Positions 31,738 to 40,467 of a stretch of DNA of 64,000 nucleotides are shown here, piece after piece. The stretch is taken from the NCBI GenBank assembly GCA_937890525.1, contig CALADI010000011.1, forward strand, positions 70,218 through 134,217. Reading direction: 5' to 3'. The DNA comes from an uncultured Clostridia bacterium (GTDB lineage Bacteria > Bacillota > Clostridia > Oscillospirales > Oscillospiraceae). The notes under the pieces were generated by a model. It worked only from the letters and a program-made list of their open reading frames with translations, ran no database searches and was not told the DNA's origin. Position 1 is the stretch's first letter; every line of letters starts with the position of its first letter. The position numbers were made by a program, and so were the translations under genes.

Positions 31738-32607
31738 TCAACCCTCCTTGCTTCGCTTGAGGAAGAAATTCAGCGTGGCATTGATGAGCATGATGAACAG
31801 GAACAGCACCAGCGCAATGGAGAACAGCGCCTGACGCTGCAAACCGCTGGAATAGGACATCTCGCTGGCCACGGCGGTGGTGAGGAAACGGACGCTCTGG
31901 AACAGCGAGGGCATATTCGGTGCGTTGCCGGAGACCATCATGACTGCCATGGCTTCTCCGATGGCACGGCCCACGCCCAGTACCACGGCGGCGGAAATGC
32001 CGCTGCTGGCGGCGGGGACGGATACACGGAAGTAAGTCTCGATGGGAGTGGCGCCCAGCGCCAGAGATGCATCCTCGTATTCCTTGGGAACGGCGTCCAG
32101 AGCGGTCATAGCGACCTTGATGATGGACGGCAGGATCATCACCGCCAGAACGATGATGGCTGCCAGCAGACTGGCACCGTCGGGGAGATCGAATACCTGC
32201 CGGATGCCGGGGACAAGGATCAGCATACCCACCAGACCATATACCACCGAGGGGATGCCCGCCAGCAGGCTGACGGCAGATTCCATGGCAGAGCGAATGC
32301 GCCGGGGGGCGACCTTGGACAGGTACACGGCGGTGAAAAAGCCCACAGGCACACCCAGTATGATGGCGCCGGCGGTGCCGTACACGCTGGTGAGAATAAA
32401 GGGCAGGATGCCGTACTGGGGCTGGGAACTGGTGGATGCCCATGTTTTTCCGAACAGGAAGTCCGCCAGGCCGATCTGCCGGATGGCGGGGATGCCGGAG
32501 ATGATGAGATATATGGTGATGAGCAGGACACAGCCCACGGTGATCAGTCCCAAGATCAGGAAGATGCCGTGGATCAGATCTTCAATGATTCGGTTTCGTT
32601 GCTTCAT
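31738..32607 (-). CDS. pstC: Phosphate ABC transporter permease
   Basis: 289 residues with six membrane helices, SVVYGLVGMLILVPG and the loop KEYEDASLALGATPIETYF. It matches PstC by position, length and N-terminus. Expression probably needs partial read-through of the hairpin between pstS and pstC, which lowers permease relative to binding protein. Confidence 0.94.
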   Translation of the reverse strand: MKQRNRIIEDLIHGIFLILGLITVGCVLLITIYLIISGIPAIRQIGLADFLFGKTWASTSSQPQYGILPFILTSVYGTAGAIILGVPVGFFTAVYLSKVAPRRIRSAMESAVSLLAGIPSVVYGLVGMLILVPGIRQVFDLPDGASLLAAIIVLAVMILPSIIKVAMTALDAVPKEYEDASLALGATPIETYFRVSVPAASSGISAAVVLGVGRAIGEAMAVMMVSGNAPNMPSLFQSVRFLTTAVASEMSYSSGLQRQALFSIALVLFLFIMLINATLNFFLKRSKEG

Positions 32608-32624
32608 AGCTTACCTTTCTCTAT

Positions 32625-32660
32625 CAAAAAAGCGGCGGCTTTTGGAAAGCCGCCGCTTTT
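32625..32660 (-). terminator. Attenuating terminator between pstS and pstC
   Basis: A 13-bp stem rich in GC (AAGCGGCGGCTTT type) with loop CCA is followed on the minus strand by TTTTTT. It lies 10 bases after pstS, inside the operon, so it should act as a partial terminator. Confidence 0.82.
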
Positions 32661-32669
32661 GGGGCGTTA

Positions 32670-33560
32670 TCAGTTGTTTACAGGAACCACACCGGCGGAG
32701 GTGATGATCTCAGCAACCTCGGCAGAGGTGATGTAGTCGAAGAATGCCTGAGCTTCGGCAGTCAGCTGGGTGCCGGCCTTGGTGATCAGCTCGAAGGGAC
32801 GCTGCACCACATAGCTGCCGTCCTGCACGGTGGCTTCGGAGGGAGCAACACCGCCCACAGTCAGAGCCTTGATGCTGTCCTTGACAGCGGACAGGGAAGC
32901 GTAGCCGATGGCGTTGGGGTTCTGGGAGACGGTAGCGATCACATCGCCGGTGGAGGTCAGCTCCTGACGGTACTTGCAGGCGTCCTTGGTATCGGTGATG
33001 GACTCGAAGCCGTCCCGGGTGCCGGAACCAGCCTCACGGCCGATCAGCACGATCTCGCCGTCAGCGCCGCCCACATCCTTCCAGTTGGTGATCTCACCGG
33101 TGTAGATCTTGCCGATGGTCTCCAGATCCAGATCGCTTACGGGGTTGTCGGGGTGAACGACGATGGCGATGCCATCCAGAGCCAGGGTGGTGGATTCCAG
33201 ACCGCTCTGCTTTTCTTCATCCTTCAGTGCGCGGCTGGCAAGACCGATATCGCAGCGGCCTTCCTGCACGGCCTTGATGCCGGAGCTGGAACCGGTGGGG
33301 TTGTAGGTCACGGTGACACCGCTGTTGGCCTGCTGGAAGGCTTCGCCCAGGCTGCCGATGACCTTCTGCATGGAGGTGGAGCCGTCGGTGGTGACGGTGC
33401 CGGAGAGGGCAGCGGAGGTTGCGGCGGTGGTTTCGCTGGCAAGCGTGGTGTCGGCAGCGCCGGTGGTTGCGGTGGAGTCAGCGTTGTTGGAGCAGCCGGC
33501 GAACATCCCGACGATCAGTGCGGCTGCGGTGATTGCGCCAAAAATTCTTTTTTTCATCAT
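32670..33560 (-). CDS. pstS: Phosphate-binding lipoprotein
   Basis: 296 residues with a lipoprotein signal (KKRIFGAITAAALIVG, lipobox FAGC, Cys 23) and a Thr/Ala-rich linker. The PstS core motifs are VTTDGSTSMQKVIGSL, NPTGSSSGIKAVQEG, and IGREAGSGTRDGFESI, whose Ser/Arg/Thr residues bind phosphate. It captures phosphate outside the membrane. It is the first gene of pstSCAB-phoU, preceded by Pho-box-like repeats. Confidence 0.95.
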   Translation of the reverse strand: MMKKRIFGAITAAALIVGMFAGCSNNADSTATTGAADTTLASETTAATSAALSGTVTTDGSTSMQKVIGSLGEAFQQANSGVTVTYNPTGSSSGIKAVQEGRCDIGLASRALKDEEKQSGLESTTLALDGIAIVVHPDNPVSDLDLETIGKIYTGEITNWKDVGGADGEIVLIGREAGSGTRDGFESITDTKDACKYRQELTSTGDVIATVSQNPNAIGYASLSAVKDSIKALTVGGVAPSEATVQDGSYVVQRPFELITKAGTQLTAEAQAFFDYITSAEVAEIITSAGVVPVNN

Positions 33561-33645
33561 AATTTCCTTTCTCTTCTCGTCAGTCTTCTGACGAATGATT
33601 CTGCAACTGGGATTTCCTTGTTACGAGAATATAATAGCGTCCTTT

Positions 33646-33685
33646 TGTAAACTTCAAAAGGACGCTTGTGTAAAATCGATGTGAA
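33646..33685 (-). promoter_or_regulatory. Pho-box-like repeats upstream of pstS
   Basis: On the minus strand TTCACA (33680-33685) and TTTACA (33669-33674) are 11 bp apart and a third TTTACA (33646-33651) follows 23 bp on. This is the TTNACA repeat pattern of PhoP/PhoB operators. A TATTAT/TATATT -10 lies just downstream (about 33627-33635). A perfect 11-bp inverted repeat (33636-33646 with 33656-33666) overlaps the array. Confidence 0.68.
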
Positions 33686-33696
33686 GTTGTTTCCGG

Positions 33697-34554
33697 TCAC
33701 TGGGCGCAGCCGCAGCGCTTCAAAAAACCGGAGATTTTTACGCCGTCATCATATCCCCGGCGGTATAGCCGCTCCAATGCTTCCCGGTCACGGGTCAGGG
33801 TGCTGACCCCGCAGGTATCCTCGGGAGCGACGATGAGGGCTTTGCCCTCGGCGGCATAGCGTTGGGCAAGGGCAACGCCTGCGTTGTATTTGTCCGCCCG
33901 GGCACGCAGTTGGTTTGCAGCCAGAGGATAGTGATGGCGCAGGACATGGGCCATACGCTCATCTTTTTCGGATGTGCGGATCAGGGATTCCGGCTTGGTC
34001 AGCAGCACAATGACCCGGTCGCAGCCCAGATCAAAGGCCTTCTGCACCGGAACGGGATCTCCCAGCGCTCCGTCAAAGTAGAGGTTCTCTCCCACTGCAT
34101 AGGGGTGGCATACCAGCGGGATGGCGCAGGATGCTTTCATCACGCTGTAATCGTCTTGAGCGATGTCGCTCTTGTCGAAATACCGAGTTTCGCCGGTTTG
34201 GGCATCGGTGGCCACCACATAGAATTCCATGGGGTTTCGCTGCAGGGCTTCGTAGTCCAGCGGATATTCGCCGCCGGAGTTGCTCAGGGTGCTGTACATA
34301 TAGTCCAGATCGATGAAGGTGTGCTGCTTCAAAAACACATTTGCACCGGCAGTCTGCTTCCGCAGTCCGTATTCCGTGTAGAAGCGATGGTTGCGCCGGG
34401 ACTGACCGGCGGCATAGGAGACCAGATTTACGCTGCCGGCGGATACCCCGATCCCCAGATCGAAGCGGATCTGCCGATCCAGACAGTAATCCAGCACACC
34501 GGCGGCATAGATGCCCCGGTATCCTCCGCCCACATCAACGACACCAATTTTCAT
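33697..34554 (-). CDS. Patatin-like phospholipase
   Basis: 285 residues from the ATG at 34554 (AAGGAGGTG upstream). The patatin set is complete: oxyanion loop GGGYRG (9-14), nucleophile elbow GVSAG (Ser 38) and the catalytic Asp in DGALGDP (the usual DG[A/G] motif). No signal peptide is visible, so it is likely cytosolic and acts on membrane lipids or acyl esters, like the RssA/YlbK group. It is transcribed alone, between two terminators/regulatory regions. Confidence 0.9.
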   Translation of the reverse strand: MKIGVVDVGGGYRGIYAAGVLDYCLDRQIRFDLGIGVSAGSVNLVSYAAGQSRRNHRFYTEYGLRKQTAGANVFLKQHTFIDLDYMYSTLSNSGGEYPLDYEALQRNPMEFYVVATDAQTGETRYFDKSDIAQDDYSVMKASCAIPLVCHPYAVGENLYFDGALGDPVPVQKAFDLGCDRVIVLLTKPESLIRTSEKDERMAHVLRHHYPLAANQLRARADKYNAGVALAQRYAAEGKALIVAPEDTCGVSTLTRDREALERLYRRGYDDGVKISGFLKRCGCAQ

Positions 34555-34637
34555 AAAATGGCACCTCCTTAATAAGGCAAGACATGGATCTTTCAAATCC
34601 ATTGTAGCATGATTTCAGAAAAATGAAACAAGAAATT

Positions 34638-34673
34638 ACCGGGCTGCTCCGTGTTTTTACGGAACAGCCCGGT
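34638..34673 (-). terminator. Terminator after the secreted coiled-coil gene
   Basis: A 15-bp perfect stem (34638-34652 with 34659-34673) with a T-rich tail (AATTTCTTGTTTC) on the minus strand. Confidence 0.8.
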
Positions 34674-34696
34674 GCGTTTCAGACCGGATCCCGATG

Positions 34697-36889
34697 TTAT
34701 TCGGCGGCGTCGATGGCATCGGTGCGGAACAGGAACTTGACCCGTCCCTCAGTTCCGGCGTGGATGCCGGAGAAGGAGGTGTAGTTCTTTGCGACATCGA
34801 TGCAGGCGCACACCCGCCCGGTTAGATTCTCCAGATCCTGATCGGCAAGATCCACAAGCTTCTGGATGCCCTCTTTCATCATCTTCTCCAGACCCTCGTC
34901 CAGCTGCTTGGAACCGTCACGAAGCTGGGTGATGCCATTGATGAGCATTGGCGCTTTCTCCTGCATGGTGGCGATACCGCCGGACAGCTCCCCAACGCCG
35001 GAGTCCAGCGCATCCATACCGGATCTCAGGGTGTCGGTGCCCGCCATCAGTTCGTGAGCGCCTGCCGTGGCGCTGGATACACCGTCGGTGTAGGCAAGCA
35101 CGCCCAGATAGAAGCCGTTATAGCTGTCCAGAGAGGTTTTCAGACCGATGACGGCCTTTGCGCCCTCGGCGGCGGCCTGAAGCTTGGACTGGATCTCCTC
35201 GGAAGCCATCATGTCGGAAATGGCCTTCTCCACCTGAAGCTGGGTGTTCTGTGCGATGGTGGCGAGGATCTCCTCGGATGCCATCTTCTCGTCGGTGGTC
35301 TGCTGGATCTTCTGCTGGAGCATGGTCTTGACCTGCTCGGACTCCATCTGCTTCTCGATCTCGGCATCCATGGCAGATGCCACGGCAGCGTCGATCATGT
35401 CCTGCTTATCCTGGGGTACCAGACCTGCCTGAACGGCGGCTTCGTATTCCTCCAGCGTCATGCCCAGTGCCTGCTGCACCACGGCGGTGCGGAAGGCGGT
35501 CTCGTTGGCATGGACCTGCTGGGAGACATTTTCACGGACAGCTTCGGTAACGGCTGCGGTGACCTGAGACAAGACCTGACCCCGAACCACCTCGGTGACC
35601 TTGGCTTCGATCTCACCGCGGCGGGCGTTGACCCCGTCGGTGACCTGCTGCAACGCCGACTGGTATACGGCGTTTTCATCCAAGGAGGCGATGACGCCGT
35701 TGAGCACATCGGCATAGTTGCCGATGGTCAGAGTGGGCACGGACAGCCCCGCAGCGGCAAGCTGACTGTTTGCGGTGGACAGCAGGGTGTTGAAAACCTG
35801 TGCAGCGCCGCCGTTGAGGGCTTCGCTGTTGGCATTCAGGGTGTCAAGTCCCTGAGAAAGCTGGGAAGCGCCGGAATAAAGCTGAGATGCGCCGGAGCTG
35901 AGGGCGTCTGCTCCGGATTGGAGCTTGGTAGCGCCGTCAGACAGCTGGTCGATCCCCGCCACCAGAGCGTTGGACTGCTCCAGCAGGGTGCACAGGCCGT
36001 CATAGAGTTTGCCGGAACCATCCATCAGCTTGTTCATGCCATCGGAAAGCTGATCCACGGACTTGTTCAGGTCTTCAAAAGAGAAGTCCTCGCTGTTCAG
36101 ACCGTCCAGAATGGAAGCGCTGGCAACGGTGATGGTGGAGCCCAGCTTGAAGTTTTCGGCGTCTGCGGTGATCTCCACATAGTTGGGGATCTCCAGATCC
36201 TTGGGGCTGATGTCCAGATTCTCCTGCATACCCGGCATGGCGATGCCGATGACCACGGTGGTGTTGCCCAGATTCTCCATCTTACCGTTGGTGACGGTGA
36301 CATTGCGGAAAACCTCGGTGTCCAGCAGCATCCCGGTCATGGCAACAAAGGGCACATAGATCTTCTCTTTCTTGCCGTTGACCTTGACTTCCTCAAACTG
36401 TGTGTTCTTGTAGTCAAAGCGGATGGTGACCTTGCCGCTCTTGCCGGCCAGATCCTCCGGGGAGATGGGCTTGCCGTCCAGTGTGTAGCGGACGGTCATT
36501 TCCAGAGGAGCGGACTGGTCGGTGGTGCCTTGATAATAGATGTCCTCGCCCTTGGCGTCCCAGACCAGTGCGCCGTCAGCGCCGGTGGTAAATGTCTCGT
36601 CGCCCTTGACATTTTCGATGTCCGACAGTCGGGAGACATCGTCCAGAGCAGCGGCAGAACCGGTATTTTGCAGCCAGTCGTTGACCAGCACTTTCCGCAC
36701 AGCGCCGTCAGCGCCGGTGAATACATAGACGGTCTCGTCCTTTACGGGAGCGGAGTCAGAAGAAGCGGCAGCAGACTTTGCGGCGGGAGCCGGGGTGACG
36801 GTTTTTGCGGATACAGCGGTGGAGACACTGCCCACCGCAACGGTGGCGCCAAGCAGCAGCGCCATGACCTTCGTGGATTTGCGAATCAT
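34697..36889 (-). CDS. Secreted/surface coiled-coil protein, YhgE-like heptad repeats
   Basis: 730 residues. A signal peptide (VMALLLGATVAVGSVSTAVSA) is followed by an Ala-rich linker and a beta-rich N-terminal domain of about 230 residues. Repeats like those of YhgE/Pip proteins follow (LSDGMNKLMDGSGKLYDGL, LSSGASQLYSGASQLSQGL, LRSGMDALDSGVGELSGG), with a Gln/Glu-rich coiled coil between them. No C-terminal transmembrane anchor is visible, so the protein is exported and perhaps held by its partner. Its ATG overlaps the MMPL stop (ATGA), which couples them. Function unknown; a periplasmic-adaptor-like role for the transporter is an inference. Confidence 0.78.
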   Translation of the reverse strand: MIRKSTKVMALLLGATVAVGSVSTAVSAKTVTPAPAAKSAAASSDSAPVKDETVYVFTGADGAVRKVLVNDWLQNTGSAAALDDVSRLSDIENVKGDETFTTGADGALVWDAKGEDIYYQGTTDQSAPLEMTVRYTLDGKPISPEDLAGKSGKVTIRFDYKNTQFEEVKVNGKKEKIYVPFVAMTGMLLDTEVFRNVTVTNGKMENLGNTTVVIGIAMPGMQENLDISPKDLEIPNYVEITADAENFKLGSTITVASASILDGLNSEDFSFEDLNKSVDQLSDGMNKLMDGSGKLYDGLCTLLEQSNALVAGIDQLSDGATKLQSGADALSSGASQLYSGASQLSQGLDTLNANSEALNGGAAQVFNTLLSTANSQLAAAGLSVPTLTIGNYADVLNGVIASLDENAVYQSALQQVTDGVNARRGEIEAKVTEVVRGQVLSQVTAAVTEAVRENVSQQVHANETAFRTAVVQQALGMTLEEYEAAVQAGLVPQDKQDMIDAAVASAMDAEIEKQMESEQVKTMLQQKIQQTTDEKMASEEILATIAQNTQLQVEKAISDMMASEEIQSKLQAAAEGAKAVIGLKTSLDSYNGFYLGVLAYTDGVSSATAGAHELMAGTDTLRSGMDALDSGVGELSGGIATMQEKAPMLINGITQLRDGSKQLDEGLEKMMKEGIQKLVDLADQDLENLTGRVCACIDVAKNYTSFSGIHAGTEGRVKFLFRTDAIDAAE

Positions 36890-38985
36890 TTTGCGGTAAC
36901 CTCCTTGTTATTCTTACGGCACAGCTTTCTCATGTCGAATGTGGTGGCGCGGATGATCCCGTCGCACAGAAGCAGCAGGGCGGGCAGAACCAAGATCACG
37001 CAGATCATACTGACCACGGCGCCTCGTGCCATCAGCATACACATGGAGCGGATGATATCAATGTTGGAGTACAGGGCTACGCCGAAGGTAGCGGCAAACA
37101 GTCCCATGCCCGATACGATCACCGAGGGGATGGACGATGCCAGCGCAATGCGCACGGCATCGTGCTTGGATTTGCCTTGGATGCGCTCGGTCTTATACCG
37201 GGTGGTCATCAAGATGGCATAGTCCACAGTGGCACCCAACTGGATGGTACTGATACAGATGGGAGCGATGAAGGGCAGGCTCTGTCCCAAGTAGTGGGGC
37301 AGTCCCAGATTGACGAAGATGGCGCTCTCGATCACCGTGATGAGGATGAAAGGCAGGCTCAGGCTCTTTTCCACCAATGCGATGATAATGAAGATGGCGA
37401 TGATGGAAACGGCATTGACCACCTTGAAGTCATGGGCGGTGGTCTGGATCATATCCCGCATACAGGGGGCTTCACCGATGAGCATACCGCCTTGATCGTA
37501 CTTCTTCAGAATCTCATTGAGCACGCCGATCTGCTGATTGACTTCGTCGCTGGCGACCTTATATTCGGAGTTGAGCAGCATCAGCTCCCAGCGGTCACTC
37601 TTCATCAGATCTACCACCGATTCGGGCAGGATCTCCTCCGGGATCCGGCAGCCCACGATGGATTCCATGCTCAGGATGTACTTGACACCGTCCACCTGTT
37701 CCATTTCGTCGATCATCTTTCGGATCTGGGGGGTGGGAACGGTGCGGTCTACCAGAAGCATATGGGTGGATGCAATGCCGAACTCATCCACCAGCTTGTT
37801 GTTGGCGATGACATACTCCATGTCCTCGGGCAGGCATTGCCCCATGTCGTAGTAGACCTCATCATTGGTGGCTTCGTACCCCTTGTAGGCGGGGAACAGA
37901 ACGACCACGAACACGATCAGCAGCAGGGCGCTGATGCGTACCACCACCTGAGAGAATTTGTTCATGCTGGGGATCAAGGGCTTGTGCCTGGTCTTTTGCA
38001 GGGGCTTATCCAGCAGCAGGATCATGGCGGGCAGCACGGTGACGCAGCCCAGCACACCCAGCAGCACGCCCTTGGCCATGACGATGCCCAGATCCCGGCC
38101 CATGGTGAAGGTCATGAAGCACAGGGCAATGAAGCCTGCCACGGTGGTGATGGAACTGCCGATGACGCTGGTCAAGGTGTGGGAGATTGCCGCGGCCATG
38201 GCCTCATTGTGATCGTCGTACTTCTCCCGCTCCTCGCAGTAGCTGTGCCACAGGAAGATGGAGTAGTCCATGGTGACGGCAAGCTGAAGCACCGCCGACA
38301 GGGCCTTGGTGATGTAGGAGATCTCACCCATAAAGTAGTTGGTGCCCAGATTCAGCAGGATCATCATGCCGATGGATGCCAAGAAGACGAAGGGAACCAC
38401 CCAGTTGTCAAGCAACAGCAGCATGGCGGCGCAGGCAAGGGCAACGGCGATGCCCACATAGATGGGCTCTTCCTGCTCGCACAGATCCTTCAGATCCGTG
38501 ACCAGAGCGGACATGCCCGATACAAAGCACTGCTTGCCGCAGATGGAGCGGATCTGCCGGATGGCATCCATGGTCACATCAGCGGAAGTGGCGCTGTCAA
38601 AGAATACCGCCATCATGGTGCTGTGGTCGGTGTTGAATTCTTTCAGAACGCTGTCGGGCAGCAGTTCCATGGGAATGGAGATATCCATCAGTGTGTCGTA
38701 CCAGATGACGGAGTCCACATGCTCCACCTGTTCGATCTGGGACTTCAGCTTGGCGACCTCCTTGTTGGGCATATCCTCCACGATGATGAAGGAGAAGGCG
38801 CCTTTGCCGAAATCCTCCATCAGCTCGTTTTGACCGATGACCGTATCCATGTCATCGGGCAGATAGTCCAGCATATCGTAGTTGATCCGGGTGCCCAGCA
38901 TCCCCAAGCATGAGGGGATCATCAGCAGCACCGTAAGGATCAGGATCGGGATGCGGTATTTTACCACCGCTTTGGAAAAACGCAT
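36886..38985 (-). CDS. MMPL/RND-family transporter
   Basis: 699 residues with the duplicated RND layout: DMLDYLPDDMDTVIGQNE at the start of the first extracellular domain, TMDYSIFLWHSYCEE in the first helix bundle and ATVDYAILMTTRYKTE in the second, the Asp-Tyr proton-relay positions. It resembles YdfJ/MmpL proteins of Gram-positive bacteria that export lipids or toxic compounds. It begins 38 bases after the HdeD-like gene and overlaps the secreted coiled-coil gene. A TetR gene lies upstream and is the likely regulator. Confidence 0.87.
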   Translation of the reverse strand: MRFSKAVVKYRIPILILTVLLMIPSCLGMLGTRINYDMLDYLPDDMDTVIGQNELMEDFGKGAFSFIIVEDMPNKEVAKLKSQIEQVEHVDSVIWYDTLMDISIPMELLPDSVLKEFNTDHSTMMAVFFDSATSADVTMDAIRQIRSICGKQCFVSGMSALVTDLKDLCEQEEPIYVGIAVALACAAMLLLLDNWVVPFVFLASIGMMILLNLGTNYFMGEISYITKALSAVLQLAVTMDYSIFLWHSYCEEREKYDDHNEAMAAAISHTLTSVIGSSITTVAGFIALCFMTFTMGRDLGIVMAKGVLLGVLGCVTVLPAMILLLDKPLQKTRHKPLIPSMNKFSQVVVRISALLLIVFVVVLFPAYKGYEATNDEVYYDMGQCLPEDMEYVIANNKLVDEFGIASTHMLLVDRTVPTPQIRKMIDEMEQVDGVKYILSMESIVGCRIPEEILPESVVDLMKSDRWELMLLNSEYKVASDEVNQQIGVLNEILKKYDQGGMLIGEAPCMRDMIQTTAHDFKVVNAVSIIAIFIIIALVEKSLSLPFILITVIESAIFVNLGLPHYLGQSLPFIAPICISTIQLGATVDYAILMTTRYKTERIQGKSKHDAVRIALASSIPSVIVSGMGLFAATFGVALYSNIDIIRSMCMLMARGAVVSMICVILVLPALLLLCDGIIRATTFDMRKLCRKNNKEVTAK

Positions 38986-39023
38986 GACTTTTCACAAACC
39001 TTTCCTTGCCCGTGGGCAAATTT

Positions 39024-39602
39024 TCATTGATCGGCGTCGACCTCGGAAGAAGAACGGCGGCGGAAGATCTTGACGGCGGTCAGCACGGTGACCAGATTCA
39101 GGATCCCTTCGGACAGAAGGGAGATGCCCAGAAGGATCATGGCCATCCGGGCGCTTTCATAGGGGCGGAAGATCAGCAGAAAGCCCACAATGCTGGTGAT
39201 GACGGCGGCGGCCAGGATGATCCACCATTGCTGAATGCCAAAGGATCTGGAATCAATGGAGATCTGCACCTTCAGCAGGGCGTCTGCCAGAATGTACAGC
39301 CCCAGCAGACTGCAAATGATGTGAACCATGGATCCGGTGCGCAGGATCAAGATGGCGCCCATGGAGATCAGCAATATGCCGAAGGCAAGGTCGAACTGAA
39401 ATGCCAGACGGTACAGATCCTTGGATATATAACCGATGATCTTGACACATCCGAACAGGATCAGCAAGATGCCGCCCACCCGGCACAGCATGGAGATGGA
39501 AAAATCCGGGACGGCGATGAGGGTGATCCCCAAGGCACACAGCAGAACGCAGGACAGGACATAACCGGCTTTGGCCATCCATAGCCGCTTGTTGGATATC
39601 AT
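39024..39602 (-). CDS. HdeD-like (DUF308) membrane protein
   Basis: 192 residues from the ATG at 39602; the GTG at 39611 falls inside the AAAGGAGGTG site and was rejected. Six short helices in paired form (GITLIAVPDFSISMLCRVGGILLILFG, then GILLISMGAILIL) match the HdeD/DUF308 pattern of duplicated two-helix units. E. coli HdeD is linked to acid resistance; a role here is unknown. It leads the MMPL operon, about 100 bases after the TetR terminator. Confidence 0.75.
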   Translation of the reverse strand: MISNKRLWMAKAGYVLSCVLLCALGITLIAVPDFSISMLCRVGGILLILFGCVKIIGYISKDLYRLAFQFDLAFGILLISMGAILILRTGSMVHIICSLLGLYILADALLKVQISIDSRSFGIQQWWIILAAAVITSIVGFLLIFRPYESARMAMILLGISLLSEGILNLVTVLTAVKIFRRRSSSEVDADQ

Positions 39603-39701
39603 ATGTGACACCTCCTTTGGTCAGCTTGGCAGGGGGATGCCCCCGTGCCCGTTGTCATGATACCATTGTAGCGAACCATTTCCGCCAAGCATACGGATAA
39701 G

Positions 39702-39736
39702 AAAAGCCCCTGTGCCCATTATTTGGGCACAGGGGC
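39702..39736 (-). terminator. Terminator after the TetR gene
   Basis: A 13-bp perfect stem (39706-39718 with 39724-39736) with a TTTTC tail on the minus strand, 20 bases after the TetR stop. Confidence 0.8.
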
Positions 39737-39755
39737 ATATTTGTCTAAAGGATCC

Positions 39756-40313
39756 TTATGCGTGTTCCATTCGGTCGATCATCTGTTCCAGATCACCCTG
39801 TTTCAGCTCACACAGCCGATCGGCATAGGCTTGGATGTCGTTTCTCATCCCATCTTCCAGCCAGCCCATCACAATGCCGAAGCAGACGCACTTGACATAG
39901 TCGATGAGCAGCGCCCGGTCTGCATCGGACACCTTCCGTCCGGTCAGGATCTGATCGATGAAGGCTGCGGCAGCGTGCTGGCACACCCGCCACTGGTACT
40001 GCTCGTATAGATCCCGGTTTACAGAGCGGTAGATGTGCATGATGGCATTGCGGTTGTTCAGCGCAAAGCCGATGGCAGCCTCCAGATAATCCTGAACGGT
40101 GGTGATGGTGGGGTGGTCGGCAATGATCTGCTCAGCATCCTCCCGGATGATGGTCTCGATCAACTGGGGGATGTCCTGAAAATGGTAGTAAAAGGTGTTG
40201 CGGTTTACGCCGCAGTCATCCACAATGTCCCGAACGGTGATCTGCTTCAGGGGCTTTTCGTTCAGCAGCTTCAGAAATGAATTACGGATGGCTTTTTTGG
40301 TAAAGTCGGCCAT
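39756..40313 (-). CDS. TetR/AcrR-family transcriptional regulator
   Basis: 185 residues. The N-terminal TetR helix-turn-helix is clear (ITVRDIVDDCGVNRNTFYYHFQDIPQLIETI). The C-terminal ligand domain has the LYEQYQWRVCQHAAAAF and CVCFGIVMGWLEDGM patterns seen in DhaS-like/YdgC regulators. It has its own promoter and a terminator before the HdeD-MMPL unit and is divergent from the MFS gene, so it could control either or both. Confidence 0.87.
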   Translation of the reverse strand: MADFTKKAIRNSFLKLLNEKPLKQITVRDIVDDCGVNRNTFYYHFQDIPQLIETIIREDAEQIIADHPTITTVQDYLEAAIGFALNNRNAIMHIYRSVNRDLYEQYQWRVCQHAAAAFIDQILTGRKVSDADRALLIDYVKCVCFGIVMGWLEDGMRNDIQAYADRLCELKQGDLEQMIDRMEHA

Positions 40314-40354
40314 AAACGGTTCTCCCTTCCTGTGGGTATGGATGTGACGAGGTC

Positions 40355-40383
40355 ATTATATCGGAAAACTGGTAAAATATCAA
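40355..40383 (-). promoter_or_regulatory. Promoter of the TetR gene
   Basis: Minus strand TTGATA (40378-40383), a 17-bp spacer and TATAAT (40355-40360), a near-consensus promoter about 40 bases before the ATG at 40313. Confidence 0.75.
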
Positions 40384-40410
40384 TAGAAAAGAAAGTGGAG
40401 GGATTTGCCC

Positions 40411-40438
40411 TTGCGTTTTGGGCGGAAATCAATATAAT
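40411..40438 (+). promoter_or_regulatory. Promoter of the MFS gene
   Basis: TTGCGT (40411-40416), a 16-bp spacer and TATAAT (40433-40438) with AAAGGAAGGTAG before the ATG at 40468. It is back to back with the TetR promoter, only 27 bases apart. Confidence 0.68.
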
Positions 40439-40467
40439 AGAGTAGATGTTCAAAAAGGAAGGTAGAT

